Assembly (NCBI RefSeq): GCF_900094575.1
Contig: NZ_FMAE01000004.1
Span: 62,001-126,000 of the forward strand
Reading direction: 5' to 3'
Length of the DNA: 64,000 bases
From: Bradyrhizobium yuanmingense
Lineage (GTDB): Bacteria > Pseudomonadota > Alphaproteobacteria > Rhizobiales > Xanthobacteraceae
Made by a program: the position numbers and the translations under genes. Positions 1 to 9,329 of the stretch are shown piece by piece. Each line of letters begins with the position of its first letter. Positions within the stretch are counted from its first letter, which is position 1. Below the pieces are notes generated by a model that saw only the letters and a list, made by a program, of their open reading frames with translations, searched no databases and was not told the DNA's origin.

Positions 1-1
1 G

Positions 2-424
2 GGCTGGTTCAATACCGGCGATCTCGCACGTTTCGACGGCGATTGTCTGTACATCGTCGGACGCACCAAGGAAATGATCATTCGTTCCGGCTTCAACGTC
101 TATCCCGCGGAAGTCGAAGCTGTCCTCAGTTCACACAAGGACGTCGTGCAATCCGCTGTGGTCGGTCGTGCCGCGGGCGGCAATGAGGAGATCGTGGCCT
201 TTGTGCAGTTGCTGCCAGGATCTCGCACCACATCAGAGACCCTGATGCAATTTGTCCGGTCTCAGCTTACTTCTTACAAGCGGCCGTCCGAAATTGTCAT
301 CCTTGATGCCTTGCCGGCGACATCGACCGGCAAGATACTCAAGCACAAGCTCGCGGAGAGCTTGCGCGAAGATGGCGCAACCTCTGCGGTGCCGACGCCC
401 GAATTGCGCAGACAACATATCTAA
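2..424 (+). CDS. Acyl-CoA ligase (AMP-forming), C-terminal part only
   Basis: This is the last 140 residues of an acyl-CoA synthetase that begins before the window, so the start is missing. The ANL-family C-terminal signatures are visible: GWFNTGD at the edge, then GRTKEMIIRSGFNVYPAEVE (hinge and A8 region), and STGKILKH with the catalytic A10 lysine near the end. The enzyme would couple a carboxylic acid to CoA with ATP. It is a clear paralogue of the complete ligase at 15021-16616, which shares the GFNVYPAEVEAVL block and the TSYKRP stretch. The downstream SDR follows after 17 bases, so it probably leads the operon to 6547. The substrate cannot be read from this part. Confidence 0.93.
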   Translation, partial: GWFNTGDLARFDGDCLYIVGRTKEMIIRSGFNVYPAEVEAVLSSHKDVVQSAVVGRAAGGNEEIVAFVQLLPGSRTTSETLMQFVRSQLTSYKRPSEIVILDALPATSTGKILKHKLAESLREDGATSAVPTPELRRQHI

Positions 425-441
425 CTTACCGGGAGGACAAT

Positions 442-1179
442 TTGCAAAAGAGAAACGCAACCGTGGCCGTGATCGGCGCGGGCGACTTCATCGGCGGCGA
501 GATCGCCAAAAAGTTCGCAGCAGAGGGGTTCACGGTCTTCGCCGGCCGTCGAAACGGCGACAAGCTGGCTCCCCTCGTCAGGGATATCGAGGCTGCCGGC
601 GGCGAGGTTCACGCCCGCTCGCTCGACGCTCGCAAGGAGGACGAAATCACCTCCTTCCTCAACGATGCGGACAAGCACGCGCCCCTGGAAGTTTGCATCT
701 TCAACATCGGAGCGAACGTCAACTTCCCGATTCTGGACACGACTGAGCGCGTTTTCCGCAAGGTCTGGGAAATGGCCTGCTATTCCGGCTTCCTGGCCGG
801 TCGCGAGGCGGCCCGCCTGATGCTGCCGCGCGGGGGCGGCAACATCTTCTTTACCGGGGCGACAGCTTCGCTCCGCGGCGGCAGCGGCTATGCAGCTTTT
901 GCAAGCGCCAAGTTTGGCCTTCGCGCGGTCGCGCAGGCAATGGCCCGCGAGCTTGGCCCGAAGAATATTCACGTCGCGCATCTCATCATCGATTCCGGCG
1001 TGGATACCGAGTGGGTTCGGCAACGCCGGCTGGAGGCTCTCGGGCCCAACGCGCTGGATGATCCGGACGCATTGATGCCTCCGGCCTCCGTCGCAGCATC
1101 CTATTGGCAGCTCTACCAGCAGCCGAAAAGCGCGTGGACCTTCGAGCTCGAGATCCGCCCCTTCGGCGAGAAGTGGTAG
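442..1179 (+). CDS. Atypical short-chain dehydrogenase without catalytic Tyr (copy 1)
   Basis: A 245-residue Rossmann-fold protein of the SDR superfamily. The TTG start is chosen because GGGAGGA lies 5 bases upstream and the first residues lead straight into the beta-1 strand. The nucleotide loop reads GAGDFIGG, with Phe where the second Gly is usual. The catalytic Ser region is present (TGATAS), but the canonical YxxxK is FASAK, so the tyrosine is Phe. After the ARELG helix the usual PG motif is replaced by IIDSGVDT. It ends in a conserved tail, RPFGEKW. Two paralogues at 12306 and 14010 share these deviations. It sits between a ligase and an acyl-CoA dehydrogenase (14 bases apart). Classical dehydrogenase activity is doubtful; a different acyl-CoA chemistry or a binding role is possible. 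Confidence 0.85.
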   Translation: MQKRNATVAVIGAGDFIGGEIAKKFAAEGFTVFAGRRNGDKLAPLVRDIEAAGGEVHARSLDARKEDEITSFLNDADKHAPLEVCIFNIGANVNFPILDTTERVFRKVWEMACYSGFLAGREAARLMLPRGGGNIFFTGATASLRGGSGYAAFASAKFGLRAVAQAMARELGPKNIHVAHLIIDSGVDTEWVRQRRLEALGPNALDDPDALMPPASVAASYWQLYQQPKSAWTFELEIRPFGEKW

Positions 1180-1193
1180 CGGGACCTGCTGCG

Positions 1194-2375
1194 ATGGAGC
1201 TCAATCTTTCCAGCGAGGACGCCGCGTTTCGTGACGAGGTGCGCACTTTCATTGCGGAGAACTATCCGCAGGAAATGCGCGTTCCCAATCCGGAGACCGA
1301 CCTGACCAAGGAGCAGTCGCTGTTCTGGCATCGGATCCTCCACAAGAAGGGCTGGATCGCGCCACTCTGGCCCAAGGAATATGGCGGCCCGGGCTGGTCG
1401 GTGATGCAGCGCTTCCTGTTCGAGCAGGAGACGTCTCGGGCAGGCACGCTGCCGCCGCTCGCCTTCAGCGTGACCATGGTCGGGCCGGTGATCTATACCT
1501 TCGGCAACGAGGCGCAGAAGAAGAAGTTTCTGCCGCGGATCCTCTCCGGCGAGGATTGGTGGTGCCAGGGCTATTCGGAGCCCGGCTCCGGCTCCGATCT
1601 CGCGACCGTCAGAACCAAGGCGGTGCGTGACGGCGACCACTACATCGTCAACGGTCACAAGACCTGGACCACGCTGGCCCAGCATGCCGACTGGATCTTC
1701 TGTCTAGTGCGAACCGATCCGAACGCGAAGCCGCAATCCGGAATCTCCTTTCTGCTGATCGACATGAAGTCGCCCGGGGTCACCGTGCGGCCGATCATCA
1801 CGATTGACGGCAGCCATGAGGTCAACGACGTCTTCCTCGAGAACGTCCGCGTGCCCGTCGAGAACCTGGTCGGCGAGGAGAACAAGGGGTGGACCTACGC
1901 CAAATTCCTGCTCGGCAACGAGCGCACCAGCATGGCCGGCGTCGGCCGGTCCACCCGCTACATCGGCAGGTTGAAGCAGATCGTGAAGGCGGAGATCCCG
2001 GCCGACGATCCCGCGCATCTCGAATTTCTGCGGGACATTGCCCGCATCGAGCTCGACGTGCTGGCGCTGGAGGCGACGGAGCTGCGCGTCGTCGCCCAGA
2101 TGGCGCGCGGCATAGATCCGGGTCCAGCGGCCTCGCTGTTCAAGATCCGCGGCACCGAGATATTCCAGGATATCACCGAGCTCACCCATCGCGCGATCGG
2201 CAATTACGGTCTTGCCATCCGCGAGCATCCGGTCAGCGCCAACCGCTTCATGCCCGGCCCCGATTACGGCCATACCGCGTCGGAGAAATATCTGAACGCG
2301 CGCAAGCTCAGCATCTACGGCGGATCCAACGAGATCCAGCGAAACATCATCGCCAAGGCCGTGCTCGGGCTCTAG
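1194..2375 (+). CDS. Acyl-CoA dehydrogenase (subunit 1 of an adjacent pair)
   Basis: A 393-residue FAD-dependent acyl-CoA dehydrogenase that would introduce the alpha-beta double bond. The order is N-terminal helical domain, middle beta domain (QGYSEPGSGSDL, FAD/substrate signature, near residue 125) and C-terminal helical domain ending in YGGSNEIQRNIIAKAVLGL. The ATG at 1194 is preferred: it lies just after the SDR stop and starts at the family-typical MELNLSSED. Upstream in-frame ATGs would fall inside the SDR gene. A second, shorter dehydrogenase follows after 23 bases. Such side-by-side pairs often form heterotetramers, as known for pimeloyl-CoA (PimC/PimD) and steroid side-chain dehydrogenases; that arrangement is inferred here. 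Confidence 0.93.
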   Translation: MELNLSSEDAAFRDEVRTFIAENYPQEMRVPNPETDLTKEQSLFWHRILHKKGWIAPLWPKEYGGPGWSVMQRFLFEQETSRAGTLPPLAFSVTMVGPVIYTFGNEAQKKKFLPRILSGEDWWCQGYSEPGSGSDLATVRTKAVRDGDHYIVNGHKTWTTLAQHADWIFCLVRTDPNAKPQSGISFLLIDMKSPGVTVRPIITIDGSHEVNDVFLENVRVPVENLVGEENKGWTYAKFLLGNERTSMAGVGRSTRYIGRLKQIVKAEIPADDPAHLEFLRDIARIELDVLALEATELRVVAQMARGIDPGPAASLFKIRGTEIFQDITELTHRAIGNYGLAIREHPVSANRFMPGPDYGHTASEKYLNARKLSIYGGSNEIQRNIIAKAVLGL

Positions 2376-2398
2376 CCACGGCGGATCGGGAGGATCGG

Positions 2399-3529
2399 AT
2401 GGATATTCAGTTCACGGAAGAGCAGGAATTGCTGCGATCCAGCGTCCAGCGCCTGCTCCGCGAGCAGTATGATTTCGAAGCGCGGCGCAAGATCGTGGCG
2501 AGCGAGGAGGGCTTCAGCCGGAAGCAATGGGACGCTTTCGCCGAGCTCGGCCTGCTGGCCGCGCCGTTCTCCGAGAGCGCCGGTGGTCTCGGTGGCGGTC
2601 CGCTCTCGACCATGATCGTCATGCATGAGTTCGGGCGTCATCTCGTCGTCGAGCCTTTCGTCGAGACGGTGGTGCTAGCCGGCGGACTGATCGAGCAAAT
2701 GGGCACGCCGGAGCAGCAGCAAAGCTTCATCCCCGCAATCGTCGACGGATCGAAAATCTGGGCGCTGGCCTGGACGGAGAAGGCGTCGCGCTTCGATTTT
2801 GCCAATGTCACGACAAAGGCGCGGCGCGAGGGGAACGACTACGTTCTGACCGGCGCGAAGACCATGGTGATCGCCGCGCCTTGGGCGGACTATCTGATTG
2901 TGTCGGCGCGGACCTCCGGCGACGATCGTGAAAGCGGCGGCGTCAGCCTCTTCGTGGTCGATCGCCGCGCGAGCGGCATCGATCTCCAGAGCTTCAAGAC
3001 CATCGACGGCCGCCGGGCTGCCGAGCTCGGCCTGCGTGAGGTCCGCGGGCGGTTGCTGGGCGCAGAAGGCGAGGGCGTTGCCGCGCTGGAAGCTTGCCGC
3101 GACCGAGCCATCGGCGCGCTCTGCGCGGAAGCCGTCGGCGCCATCGGCGAGCTGAACTCGGCGACGCTGGAGTATTCGAAGACGCGTAAGCAGTTCGGTA
3201 CCCCTATCGGTTCCTTCCAGGTGCTGCAGCATCGGATGGTGGACATGTTCATCGCTCATCAGGAGGCGCTCTCCCTGATGCAGCATCTCAGCCTCAGCCT
3301 CAGCACCGGCGATTCTGCACTATCGCGGCTCGCCTCCGGCGCCAAGTCGAAAATCGGGTATGCCGGCAAGTTCGTCGCCGAGCAGGCGGTGCAGCTTCAT
3401 GGCGGCATGGGAATGACCGACGAGCTCAATGTCGGGCACTATTTCAAGCGTATCTCCTCCATCAACATCCAGTTCGGCGATCCCGCGTTCCACGTGCTGC
3501 GTTACGCGCAGCTGGACGCGGCCGCGTAA
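2399..3529 (+). CDS. Acyl-CoA dehydrogenase (subunit 2 of the pair)
   Basis: A 376-residue acyl-CoA dehydrogenase family protein, shorter and more divergent than its upstream neighbour. It begins MDIQFTEEQELLRSSV, typical for the N-terminal helical domain. The C-terminal part carries the ARTRKQFG-type block (YSKTRKQFGTPIGSFQ) and HGGMGMTDEL near residue 335, the usual HGG.G signature. The start at 2399 follows GGGAGGAT with good spacing; the long upstream extension in the same frame overlaps the previous gene and is not coding. Its place 23 bases behind another acyl-CoA dehydrogenase supports a two-subunit enzyme. In such pairs often only one subunit carries the catalytic glutamate; which one does so here needs an alignment. 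Confidence 0.92.
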   Translation: MDIQFTEEQELLRSSVQRLLREQYDFEARRKIVASEEGFSRKQWDAFAELGLLAAPFSESAGGLGGGPLSTMIVMHEFGRHLVVEPFVETVVLAGGLIEQMGTPEQQQSFIPAIVDGSKIWALAWTEKASRFDFANVTTKARREGNDYVLTGAKTMVIAAPWADYLIVSARTSGDDRESGGVSLFVVDRRASGIDLQSFKTIDGRRAAELGLREVRGRLLGAEGEGVAALEACRDRAIGALCAEAVGAIGELNSATLEYSKTRKQFGTPIGSFQVLQHRMVDMFIAHQEALSLMQHLSLSLSTGDSALSRLASGAKSKIGYAGKFVAEQAVQLHGGMGMTDELNVGHYFKRISSINIQFGDPAFHVLRYAQLDAAA

Positions 3530-3544
3530 AGAGAAGAGGCCAGC

Positions 3545-4732
3545 ATGACGACTGAAGCAGTCATCGTTTCCACCGCAAGGACAGCCGTCGGCAAAGCGTA
3601 CCGCGGCGCGCTCAACAATACGGACGGCCCGACCATGGCGGGTCACGTCATGGCCGAGGCGGTAAAGCGCGCCGGCATTGCGCCGGGCGAGGTGGAAGAT
3701 GTGGTCATGGGCTGCGCCATGCAGCAGGGCACCATGGTGATGAACGTGGCGCGCAAGGGCGCGATCCGGGCCGGGTTGCCGGTCACAGTCGCAGGCACCA
3801 CCATCGACCGGCAGTGCGCGTCCGGCTTGCAGGCCATCGCGGTAGCCGCACGCTCGATCATGCTCGACGGGGTCGAGGTTGCGATCGGCGGCGGCATCGA
3901 GTCGATCAGCCTGGTCCAGAACGAGCACATGAACAAGTTCCACGCCGTCGATGACGAACTGATGGCGATGAAGCCCGCCATGTACATGTCGATGCTGGAG
4001 ACCGCCGAGGTCGTCGCCGAACGCTACAAGATCGGCCGCGACAAGCAGGATGAATACAGTCTCGAATGCCAGCGCCGCGTCGGCGCTGCCCTGCAGGCGG
4101 GGCGCTTCAACGACGAGATCGTGCCGTTCACGACCAAAATGGCGCTGGTCAATAAGGACACCAAGGAGGTCAGCTATGAGCAGGTGACGCTCACGAAAGA
4201 CGAAGGCCCCCGTCCGGAAACCACCGCAGAGGGCCTCGCCAGGATCAAGCCCGTGTTCGAAGGCAAGACCATCAGCGCGGGCAATGCCAGCCAGCTATCG
4301 GACGGCGCCTCGGCCTGCGTGATCATGAGCGACAAATTGGCCGCCAAAAAGGGCCTCAAGCCGCTCGGCATCTTCCGCGGCTTCGTCGCCGCCGGCGTCG
4401 AGCCCGACGAGATGGGCGTCGGCCCGGTCGCCGCGATCCCGCGGCTGCTGAAACGCCATGATCTGAAGATCGACGATATCGACCTCTGGGAACTGAATGA
4501 GGCTTACGCGGTGCAGGTGATCTATTGCCGCGACAAGCTTGGCATCGACCCCGACAAGCTGAACGTCAATGGCGGCTCGATCGCGATCGGCCATCCCTAT
4601 GGTATGACCGGCTCGCGCCTCACCGGCCACCTGCTGATCGAAGGCCGTCGGCGCAAGGCGAAATACGGCGTGGTCACCATGTGCATCGGCGGCGGCATGG
4701 GTGCCGCCGGCCTGTTTGAAATCATCCACTGA
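3545..4732 (+). CDS. Thiolase (acetyl-CoA acyltransferase), copy 1
   Basis: A 395-residue thiolase that would cleave 3-oxoacyl-CoA with CoA. The nucleophilic cysteine is in DRQCASGLQ (about residue 90), the catalytic histidine in [14 protein letters not shown] (about 345), and the second cysteine in [12 protein letters not shown] near the end. The length is standard. AGAAGAGG precedes the ATG with good spacing. The gene lies 15 bases after the acyl-CoA dehydrogenase pair, so it would close the beta-oxidation round of this operon. A highly similar copy is at 47875-49059, and a third, broken copy at 39011 starts with a recognisable version of the same N-terminus (GKAYHGALNN against [10 protein letters not shown]). 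Confidence 0.95.
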   Translation: MTTEAVIVSTARTAVGKAYRGALNNTDGPTMAGHVMAEAVKRAGIAPGEVEDVVMGCAMQQGTMVMNVARKGAIRAGLPVTVAGTTIDRQCASGLQAIAVAARSIMLDGVEVAIGGGIESISLVQNEHMNKFHAVDDELMAMKPAMYMSMLETAEVVAERYKIGRDKQDEYSLECQRRVGAALQAGRFNDEIVPFTTKMALVNKDTKEVSYEQVTLTKDEGPRPETTAEGLARIKPVFEGKTISAGNASQLSDGASACVIMSDKLAAKKGLKPLGIFRGFVAAGVEPDEMGVGPVAAIPRLLKRHDLKIDDIDLWELNEAYAVQVIYCRDKLGIDPDKLNVNGGSIAIGHPYGMTGSRLTGHLLIEGRRRKAKYGVVTMCIGGGMGAAGLFEIIH

Positions 4733-4756
4733 GCGCAAAGCGCGGGGAGATCATTC

Positions 4757-5770
4757 GTGAAAACAGCAATCACCGAACTGTTCGGCATTGAACATCCGAT
4801 CATCCAGGGCGGCATGCACTATGTCGGCTTCGCCGAGCTCGCAGCTGCGGTGTCGAACGCCGGCGGGCTCGGCATCATCACCGGGCTGACCCAAAGGACG
4901 CCCGAGCTGCTGGCCAAGGAAATTGCGCGCTGCCGCGACATGACCGACAAGCCGTTCGGCGTGAACCTCACCTTCCTGCCGACCTTCAGCGCCCCGCCTT
5001 ATCCGGAATATATCGCCGCGATCAGGGAGGGCGGAGTAAAAGCGGTGGAGACCGCCGGTCGCAGCCCGGAACAGTACATGCCGGCACTGAAGGCCGCCGG
5101 CATCAAGGTGATCCACAAATGCACTTCGGTCCGTCATTCGCTGAAGGCCGAGAAGATCGGCTGCGACGCGGTCAGTGTCGACGGCTTCGAGTGCGGCGGT
5201 CATCCGGGCGAGGATGACATTCCGAACATGATCCTGCTGCCGCGCGCCGCAGACGAGCTCAGCATCCCCTTTGTCGCGTCCGGCGGCATGGCAGATGGCC
5301 GCAGCCTCGTCGCGGCGCTGTCGATGGGCGCGGCGGGCATGAACATGGGGACGCGTTTCGTCGCCACCAAGGAGGCGCCGGTCCATGACAACGTCAAGCA
5401 GGCGCTGGTCAAGGCCACGGAGCTGGACACCGTTCTCGTCATGCGCGCGCTGCGCAACACCGAGCGCGTTCTTAAGAACAAGGGCGTCGACGAACTGCTT
5501 GAGATCGAACGTGGGAAGGGGGCAAGCCTGAAGATCGAGGACATCCATGATCAAGTCGCCGGCGTATACCCGCGCGTGATGGTCAACGGTGAGATGGATG
5601 CCGGCGCCTGGAGCTGCGGCATGGTGGTCGGGCTGATCAACGACATTCCGACCGTGAAGGAGCTGATCGACCGTATCATGGCCGACGCCGAACGTATCAT
5701 CCGGGAGCGCCTGACTGGTTTTCTCGACGGCGCCGGGCAACGGCCGGCTGCGGTTCGGGCAATCGCCTGA
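4757..5770 (+). CDS. Nitronate monooxygenase family flavoprotein, copy 1
   Basis: A 337-residue FMN-dependent TIM-barrel protein of the nitronate monooxygenase/2-nitropropane dioxygenase family. It opens with ELFGIEHPIIQGGMHYVG and carries the phosphate-binding blocks GFECGGHPGEDD, ASGGMADGR and MGTRFVATKEAPVH. The GTG start has GGGGAGA 6 bases upstream. Members of this family act on nitronates, but some, such as Pseudomonas PA1024, are NADH:quinone reductases, so the substrate is open. It follows the thiolase by 24 bases. A second copy lies at 41781-42755, again beside beta-oxidation genes, which suggests a shared but uncharacterised role in acyl-CoA catabolism, perhaps as an electron sink. 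Confidence 0.88.
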   Translation: MKTAITELFGIEHPIIQGGMHYVGFAELAAAVSNAGGLGIITGLTQRTPELLAKEIARCRDMTDKPFGVNLTFLPTFSAPPYPEYIAAIREGGVKAVETAGRSPEQYMPALKAAGIKVIHKCTSVRHSLKAEKIGCDAVSVDGFECGGHPGEDDIPNMILLPRAADELSIPFVASGGMADGRSLVAALSMGAAGMNMGTRFVATKEAPVHDNVKQALVKATELDTVLVMRALRNTERVLKNKGVDELLEIERGKGASLKIEDIHDQVAGVYPRVMVNGEMDAGAWSCGMVVGLINDIPTVKELIDRIMADAERIIRERLTGFLDGAGQRPAAVRAIA

Positions 5771-5893
5771 GCCCTTCCGGAAGCGGTTGCGGACGTTCTG
5801 ACGAGGTTATGCGCAGCGCATGGTCATGCGTGCGTCGATCGTTGTTGAGGCCGATGGGCTGATGGACGGCCTTCGTTAGCCTCGGAGGCACTT

Positions 5894-6547
5894 ATGAGCC
5901 AAGCCGACTTCCACTACTACGAGCCTTCGAAAGGCCACGGACTCCGGCATAATCCCTTCAATGCAATCGTCGCGCCGCGTCCGATTGGCTGGATTTCATC
6001 GCGCAATGCGGCCGGTCAATTGAACCTCGCGCCGTATAGTTTTTTCAACGCGTTCCTGTACGATCCTCCGATCATCGGGTTCTCCTCGATTTCGTGGAAA
6101 GACACCATCAAGAACGTCAGCGAGACCCGCGAATTCGTCTGGAATCTGGTCACCATGGATCTCGGCGAGCGCATGAACGTGACAGCGACGCCGCTCGATT
6201 ACGGCGTAAGCGAGTTCGAAGCAGCCGGTTTGACGCCGATACCCGGACGCCACGTTGCTGTGCCGCGGGTGGGCGAGAGCAGGGCCGCCATGGAATGCAA
6301 GGTCGTCGAGGTCTCTCAGCTGGCCAATGCACGCGAAGAAAAGGTCGAAGGATGGTTCGTGCTTGGTGAGGTCGTCGCGGTCTACATCGACAAGACGTTG
6401 ATCGAGGACGGTGTCTACAACACGGCACTTGCGCGTCCCATTCTGCGCGCCGGCCGGGGTGGAGATTACCTCGAGGTCAGGACCGAGAACATGTTCGAGA
6501 TGAAGCGCCCAGCGGGCAGCAGCAAGCCGGAATTCCACGGGACCTGA
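5894..6547 (+). CDS. Flavin reductase / FMN-binding split-barrel protein
   Basis: A 217-residue protein of the DIM6/NTAB flavin-reductase-like family. The FMN-binding signature is plain: APRPIGWISSRNAAGQLNLA followed by APYSFFNAF and DPPIIGFSS. Such proteins bind FMN and reduce it or pass electrons to monooxygenases. ATG at 5894 has CTCGGAGG upstream with correct spacing. The gene is 124 bases after the nitronate monooxygenase-like gene, with no terminator seen between, so it may be the last gene of the first operon or have its own promoter. A partner oxygenase is not obvious nearby. The convergent MFS gene ends 129 bases downstream. Confidence 0.85.
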   Translation: MSQADFHYYEPSKGHGLRHNPFNAIVAPRPIGWISSRNAAGQLNLAPYSFFNAFLYDPPIIGFSSISWKDTIKNVSETREFVWNLVTMDLGERMNVTATPLDYGVSEFEAAGLTPIPGRHVAVPRVGESRAAMECKVVEVSQLANAREEKVEGWFVLGEVVAVYIDKTLIEDGVYNTALARPILRAGRGGDYLEVRTENMFEMKRPAGSSKPEFHGT

Positions 6548-6675
6548 TTGTGCTGGAAAACAGGCTCAATTGTCGGCCGGCCATTGCATTGCCGCGTTTT
6601 GCCCAACAGGTCTAAGCCCGACTTAGCAAAGCCGATGGGTGACTGAACGGAGACGCATGTGGAATCATACGCCCC

Positions 6676-7878
6676 TCAAGATCCCGGGTCCCGCGCATAC
6701 AGGCCAAGAGCCAGCAGGGAGAACGCGCTCATCACGACGCCCAGCGCAAACATTGCTTCATGTGACACTGTGGCAGCAAGCCATACGCCGATTGCCGCGA
6801 TCACCATCTGCAAGAAGCCGAGCAGCGCCGAGGCCGCGCCAGCTTTCCCGCCAAATGGAGCCAACGCGCGCGCCGTGGCCAACGGACTGACAATGCCCAT
6901 GCCGAGCAGATATACGCTCATCGCGCCTAAAAAGGGCAAGAAAGTCGGGTTGATGAGCGAGATCAGCAGGATCGCAAGGCTGCTGGCGGCCGTCGCGCAC
7001 AAACCTGCCCGGATCGGACCATCGAGCCCATAGCGTGGTGCCAATCTTGTAGCAAGCATACCGCCGCCGAATACGATGAAGACGGTACCCGCGAAGAAGA
7101 AGCCGAGTTGGATAGGCGTAAAGTGCAGCGCTTCGATGAGTAAGCGCGGTGCAGCCGAAAACATAGAGAACAAGCCCCCTATGATGAGGCTCGAGGTGAT
7201 CGCGGGGATGGCGAAGCGACGATCGCCAATCAGGCCGGCATAGGTCCTGCCGACGACAACTGGATTGAACGGCGTGCGGACCGAATTGTGGGTTTCGCCA
7301 AGAACGATGCCGTGGGCAACCGCGCCGACGGCGGCAAAGGCCGCGACCAGCGCGAATTCGGCGCGCCAGCCAAGGCGATGGTCGAGGGCGCCGCCAAGCA
7401 GCGGCGAGAACCCGGGAGCTGCGGACATCACGATCATGATGAGCGCCATCGCGCGTGCCAGTGCTGCGCCACTGAACATGTCGCGAGCGATGGCGCGAGA
7501 CAGGACTGACGTCGCGCAAGCACCTGTTGCCTGCACGACGCGGCCGAAGAGGAGATTGGGCAGGTCGGTTGCCAGACCGCACCAAACGCTGCCGGCAAAG
7601 AATACGGCGAACCCGATCAGGACCGGCCAACGTCTTCCGTAGCGATCCGAAAGCGGTCCGACCAGAAGCTGCCCGACCCCGAACACCGCAAGAAAGATGG
7701 TGATTGCGGACGTGACCTCCGCAGTCGTGACATTCAACGAGATCGCAATCTGCGGCAGGGACGGCAGCAGGATGTTGGTCGCAAGCGTTCCCATCGCGGC
7801 CAGCACGGAAAGGATCGCGATCGGCAGGACGCTGGAGCCAGGAATGTCCCGCGACGCGGTATTCGTCATATCAGCCAT
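6676..7878 (-). CDS. MFS transporter, Bcr/CflA drug-resistance type
   Basis: A 400-residue integral membrane protein with about twelve hydrophobic segments. The MFS signature between helices 2 and 3 reads LLVGPLSDRYGRRWPVL, and the N-terminal NILLPSLPQIA is typical of the Bcr/CflA group of proton-driven exporters. The ATG at 7878 is chosen because GCGAGGA lies 8 bases before it; a start 11 codons upstream is possible but lacks a good ribosome site. It lies 92 bases behind the thiolase at 9167-7971 on the same strand, so the two probably share a TetR-controlled promoter. It may export or import an aromatic or acyl substrate of this region; the substrate is unknown. Confidence 0.88.
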   Translation of the reverse strand: MADMTNTASRDIPGSSVLPIAILSVLAAMGTLATNILLPSLPQIAISLNVTTAEVTSAITIFLAVFGVGQLLVGPLSDRYGRRWPVLIGFAVFFAGSVWCGLATDLPNLLFGRVVQATGACATSVLSRAIARDMFSGAALARAMALIMIVMSAAPGFSPLLGGALDHRLGWRAEFALVAAFAAVGAVAHGIVLGETHNSVRTPFNPVVVGRTYAGLIGDRRFAIPAITSSLIIGGLFSMFSAAPRLLIEALHFTPIQLGFFFAGTVFIVFGGGMLATRLAPRYGLDGPIRAGLCATAASSLAILLISLINPTFLPFLGAMSVYLLGMGIVSPLATARALAPFGGKAGAASALLGFLQMVIAAIGVWLAATVSHEAMFALGVVMSAFSLLALGLYARDPGS

Positions 7879-7970
7879 GGATATTCCTCGCCGTGGAGGA
7901 TTGCAGATCAAGCGGCAAGTGACGCGGGTCGCGCCGCTCGCCGAGTCCGTCTCGTCCTTCAGCCGTGATA

Positions 7971-9167
7971 TCAGCGGACGAGGCGCTCGACCGCGATGGC
8001 GGTAGCTTCGCCACCGCCAATGCAGAGCGACGCGACGCCGCGTTTGAGGTTTTGTGCTTCGAGCGCGTGTAGCAGCGTCACGATCAGCCGCGCGCCGGTG
8101 GCGCCAATGGGATGACCTAGCGCGCAGGCGCCGCCGTTGACGTTCAGCTTTTCTCTGGGGATGCCGAGATCCTTCTGCGCCGCCATAGCTACGACCGCAA
8201 ATGCCTCATTGATCTCGAACAGATCCACGTCGCCAACGCTCCAGCGGACCTTGTCCAATAGCTTGCGAATGGCGGGGATCGGGGCCGTCGTGAACCATTG
8301 TGGCTCCTGGCTGTGGGTGGCATGGCCCTTGATCTCGGCGAGCACCGGAAGGCCGTCGCGATCGGCCAGCGAGCGTTTCGCCAGGATGAGTGCCGCAGCG
8401 CCGTCAGCATTGGCGGATGAGGCGGCGGGCGTGATGGTGCCGTTGGAGCGGAACGCGGCTTTCAGCCCCGGGATTTTGGCGGGATCGACTTTGAGCGGAT
8501 GCTCGTCGTTGGAAATGATCCGGGGCCCGGCCTTCTCGGTCAACGTGATTGGAGCAATCTCAGCCTTGAATGCGCCGCCTTCAACCGCCTTGCGGGCGCG
8601 GGTCAAGGTCTCGATCGCATAGTCGTCCTGATCTTTGCGCGTGAACTGATAGGCTTCGGCGGTGGCCTCGCCGAAGTCGCCCATCGAGCGTCCCGTCTCG
8701 TAAGCGTCTTCCAACCCGTCCATCAGCATGTGGTCGATGATGCGGTCGTGGCCGGCGCGATAGCCGCCGCGCGCCTTGGCCAGCAAATAGGGCGCGTTGC
8801 TCATGCTCTCCATGCCGCCGGAAAGAACGATTTCGGCGGAGCCTGCATTGATGATGTCGTGAGCGATCATGGTGGCCTTCATGCCGGAGCCGCAAACCTT
8901 GTTGATTGTGGTGGCGCCGGTGGCATCCGGCAATTTGGCGCCGCGCGCGGCCTGGCGCGCCGGTGCCTGGCCTTGTCCGGCCGGCAGCACGTTGCCCATG
9001 AAGACCTCGTCGATCCGTTCGGGTGCCAGCTTGGCCCGCTCCAAAGCCGATCCGATCACATGGGAACCGAGCTTGTGGGCACTGAGTGGCGAGAGCTCGC
9101 CCATGAAGCGGCCGAGCGGCGTGCGGGCTGCGGAGAGGATAACGACGGGATCGGAAGCGGCGGCCAT
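7971..9167 (-). CDS. Acetyl-CoA acetyltransferase (thiolase), distinct type
   Basis: A 398-residue thiolase II-type enzyme. It starts MAAASDPVVILSAARTPLG, has the nucleophile in INKVCGSGMKA (about residue 90), the catalytic histidine in GGACALGHPIGATGAR, and the second cysteine in ASLCIGGGEATA. It is only distantly related to the thiolases at 3545 and 47875. An AGGAGA ribosome site precedes the start. It is transcribed away from the TetR gene at 9330, and a perfect inverted repeat lies 26-51 bases upstream of its start codon, so TetR repression is likely. It probably condenses or cleaves acetoacetyl-CoA or a short 3-oxoacyl-CoA. Confidence 0.94.
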   Translation of the reverse strand: MAAASDPVVILSAARTPLGRFMGELSPLSAHKLGSHVIGSALERAKLAPERIDEVFMGNVLPAGQGQAPARQAARGAKLPDATGATTINKVCGSGMKATMIAHDIINAGSAEIVLSGGMESMSNAPYLLAKARGGYRAGHDRIIDHMLMDGLEDAYETGRSMGDFGEATAEAYQFTRKDQDDYAIETLTRARKAVEGGAFKAEIAPITLTEKAGPRIISNDEHPLKVDPAKIPGLKAAFRSNGTITPAASSANADGAAALILAKRSLADRDGLPVLAEIKGHATHSQEPQWFTTAPIPAIRKLLDKVRWSVGDVDLFEINEAFAVVAMAAQKDLGIPREKLNVNGGACALGHPIGATGARLIVTLLHALEAQNLKRGVASLCIGGGEATAIAVERLVR

Positions 9168-9192
9168 GGCGAATTCTCCTGTTGATCGCTGT

Positions 9193-9218
9193 TGTTATAT
9201 GACGATAATCATATAACA
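9193..9218. promoter_or_regulatory. Probable TetR operator between thiolase and tetR
   Basis: A perfect inverted repeat: TGTTATATGA, six bases CGATAA, then the exact complement TCATATAACA. It is the most AT-rich stretch of the divergent 162-base region and lies next to the thiolase start, 112 bases before tetR. Size and symmetry fit a TetR-family dimer site. It would control the thiolase-MFS unit and possibly tetR itself. Confidence 0.75.
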
Positions 9219-9329
9219 TGGCTGGCGCTGCAATGAAATATTGCCGTCACTTCAAAAGCGCGGTCCAGAAGCGCTGGTGGATGGGATCGGTCGAACAGCC
9301 GGTCATCGAGCAGCTTGCACGGAGGGGAG

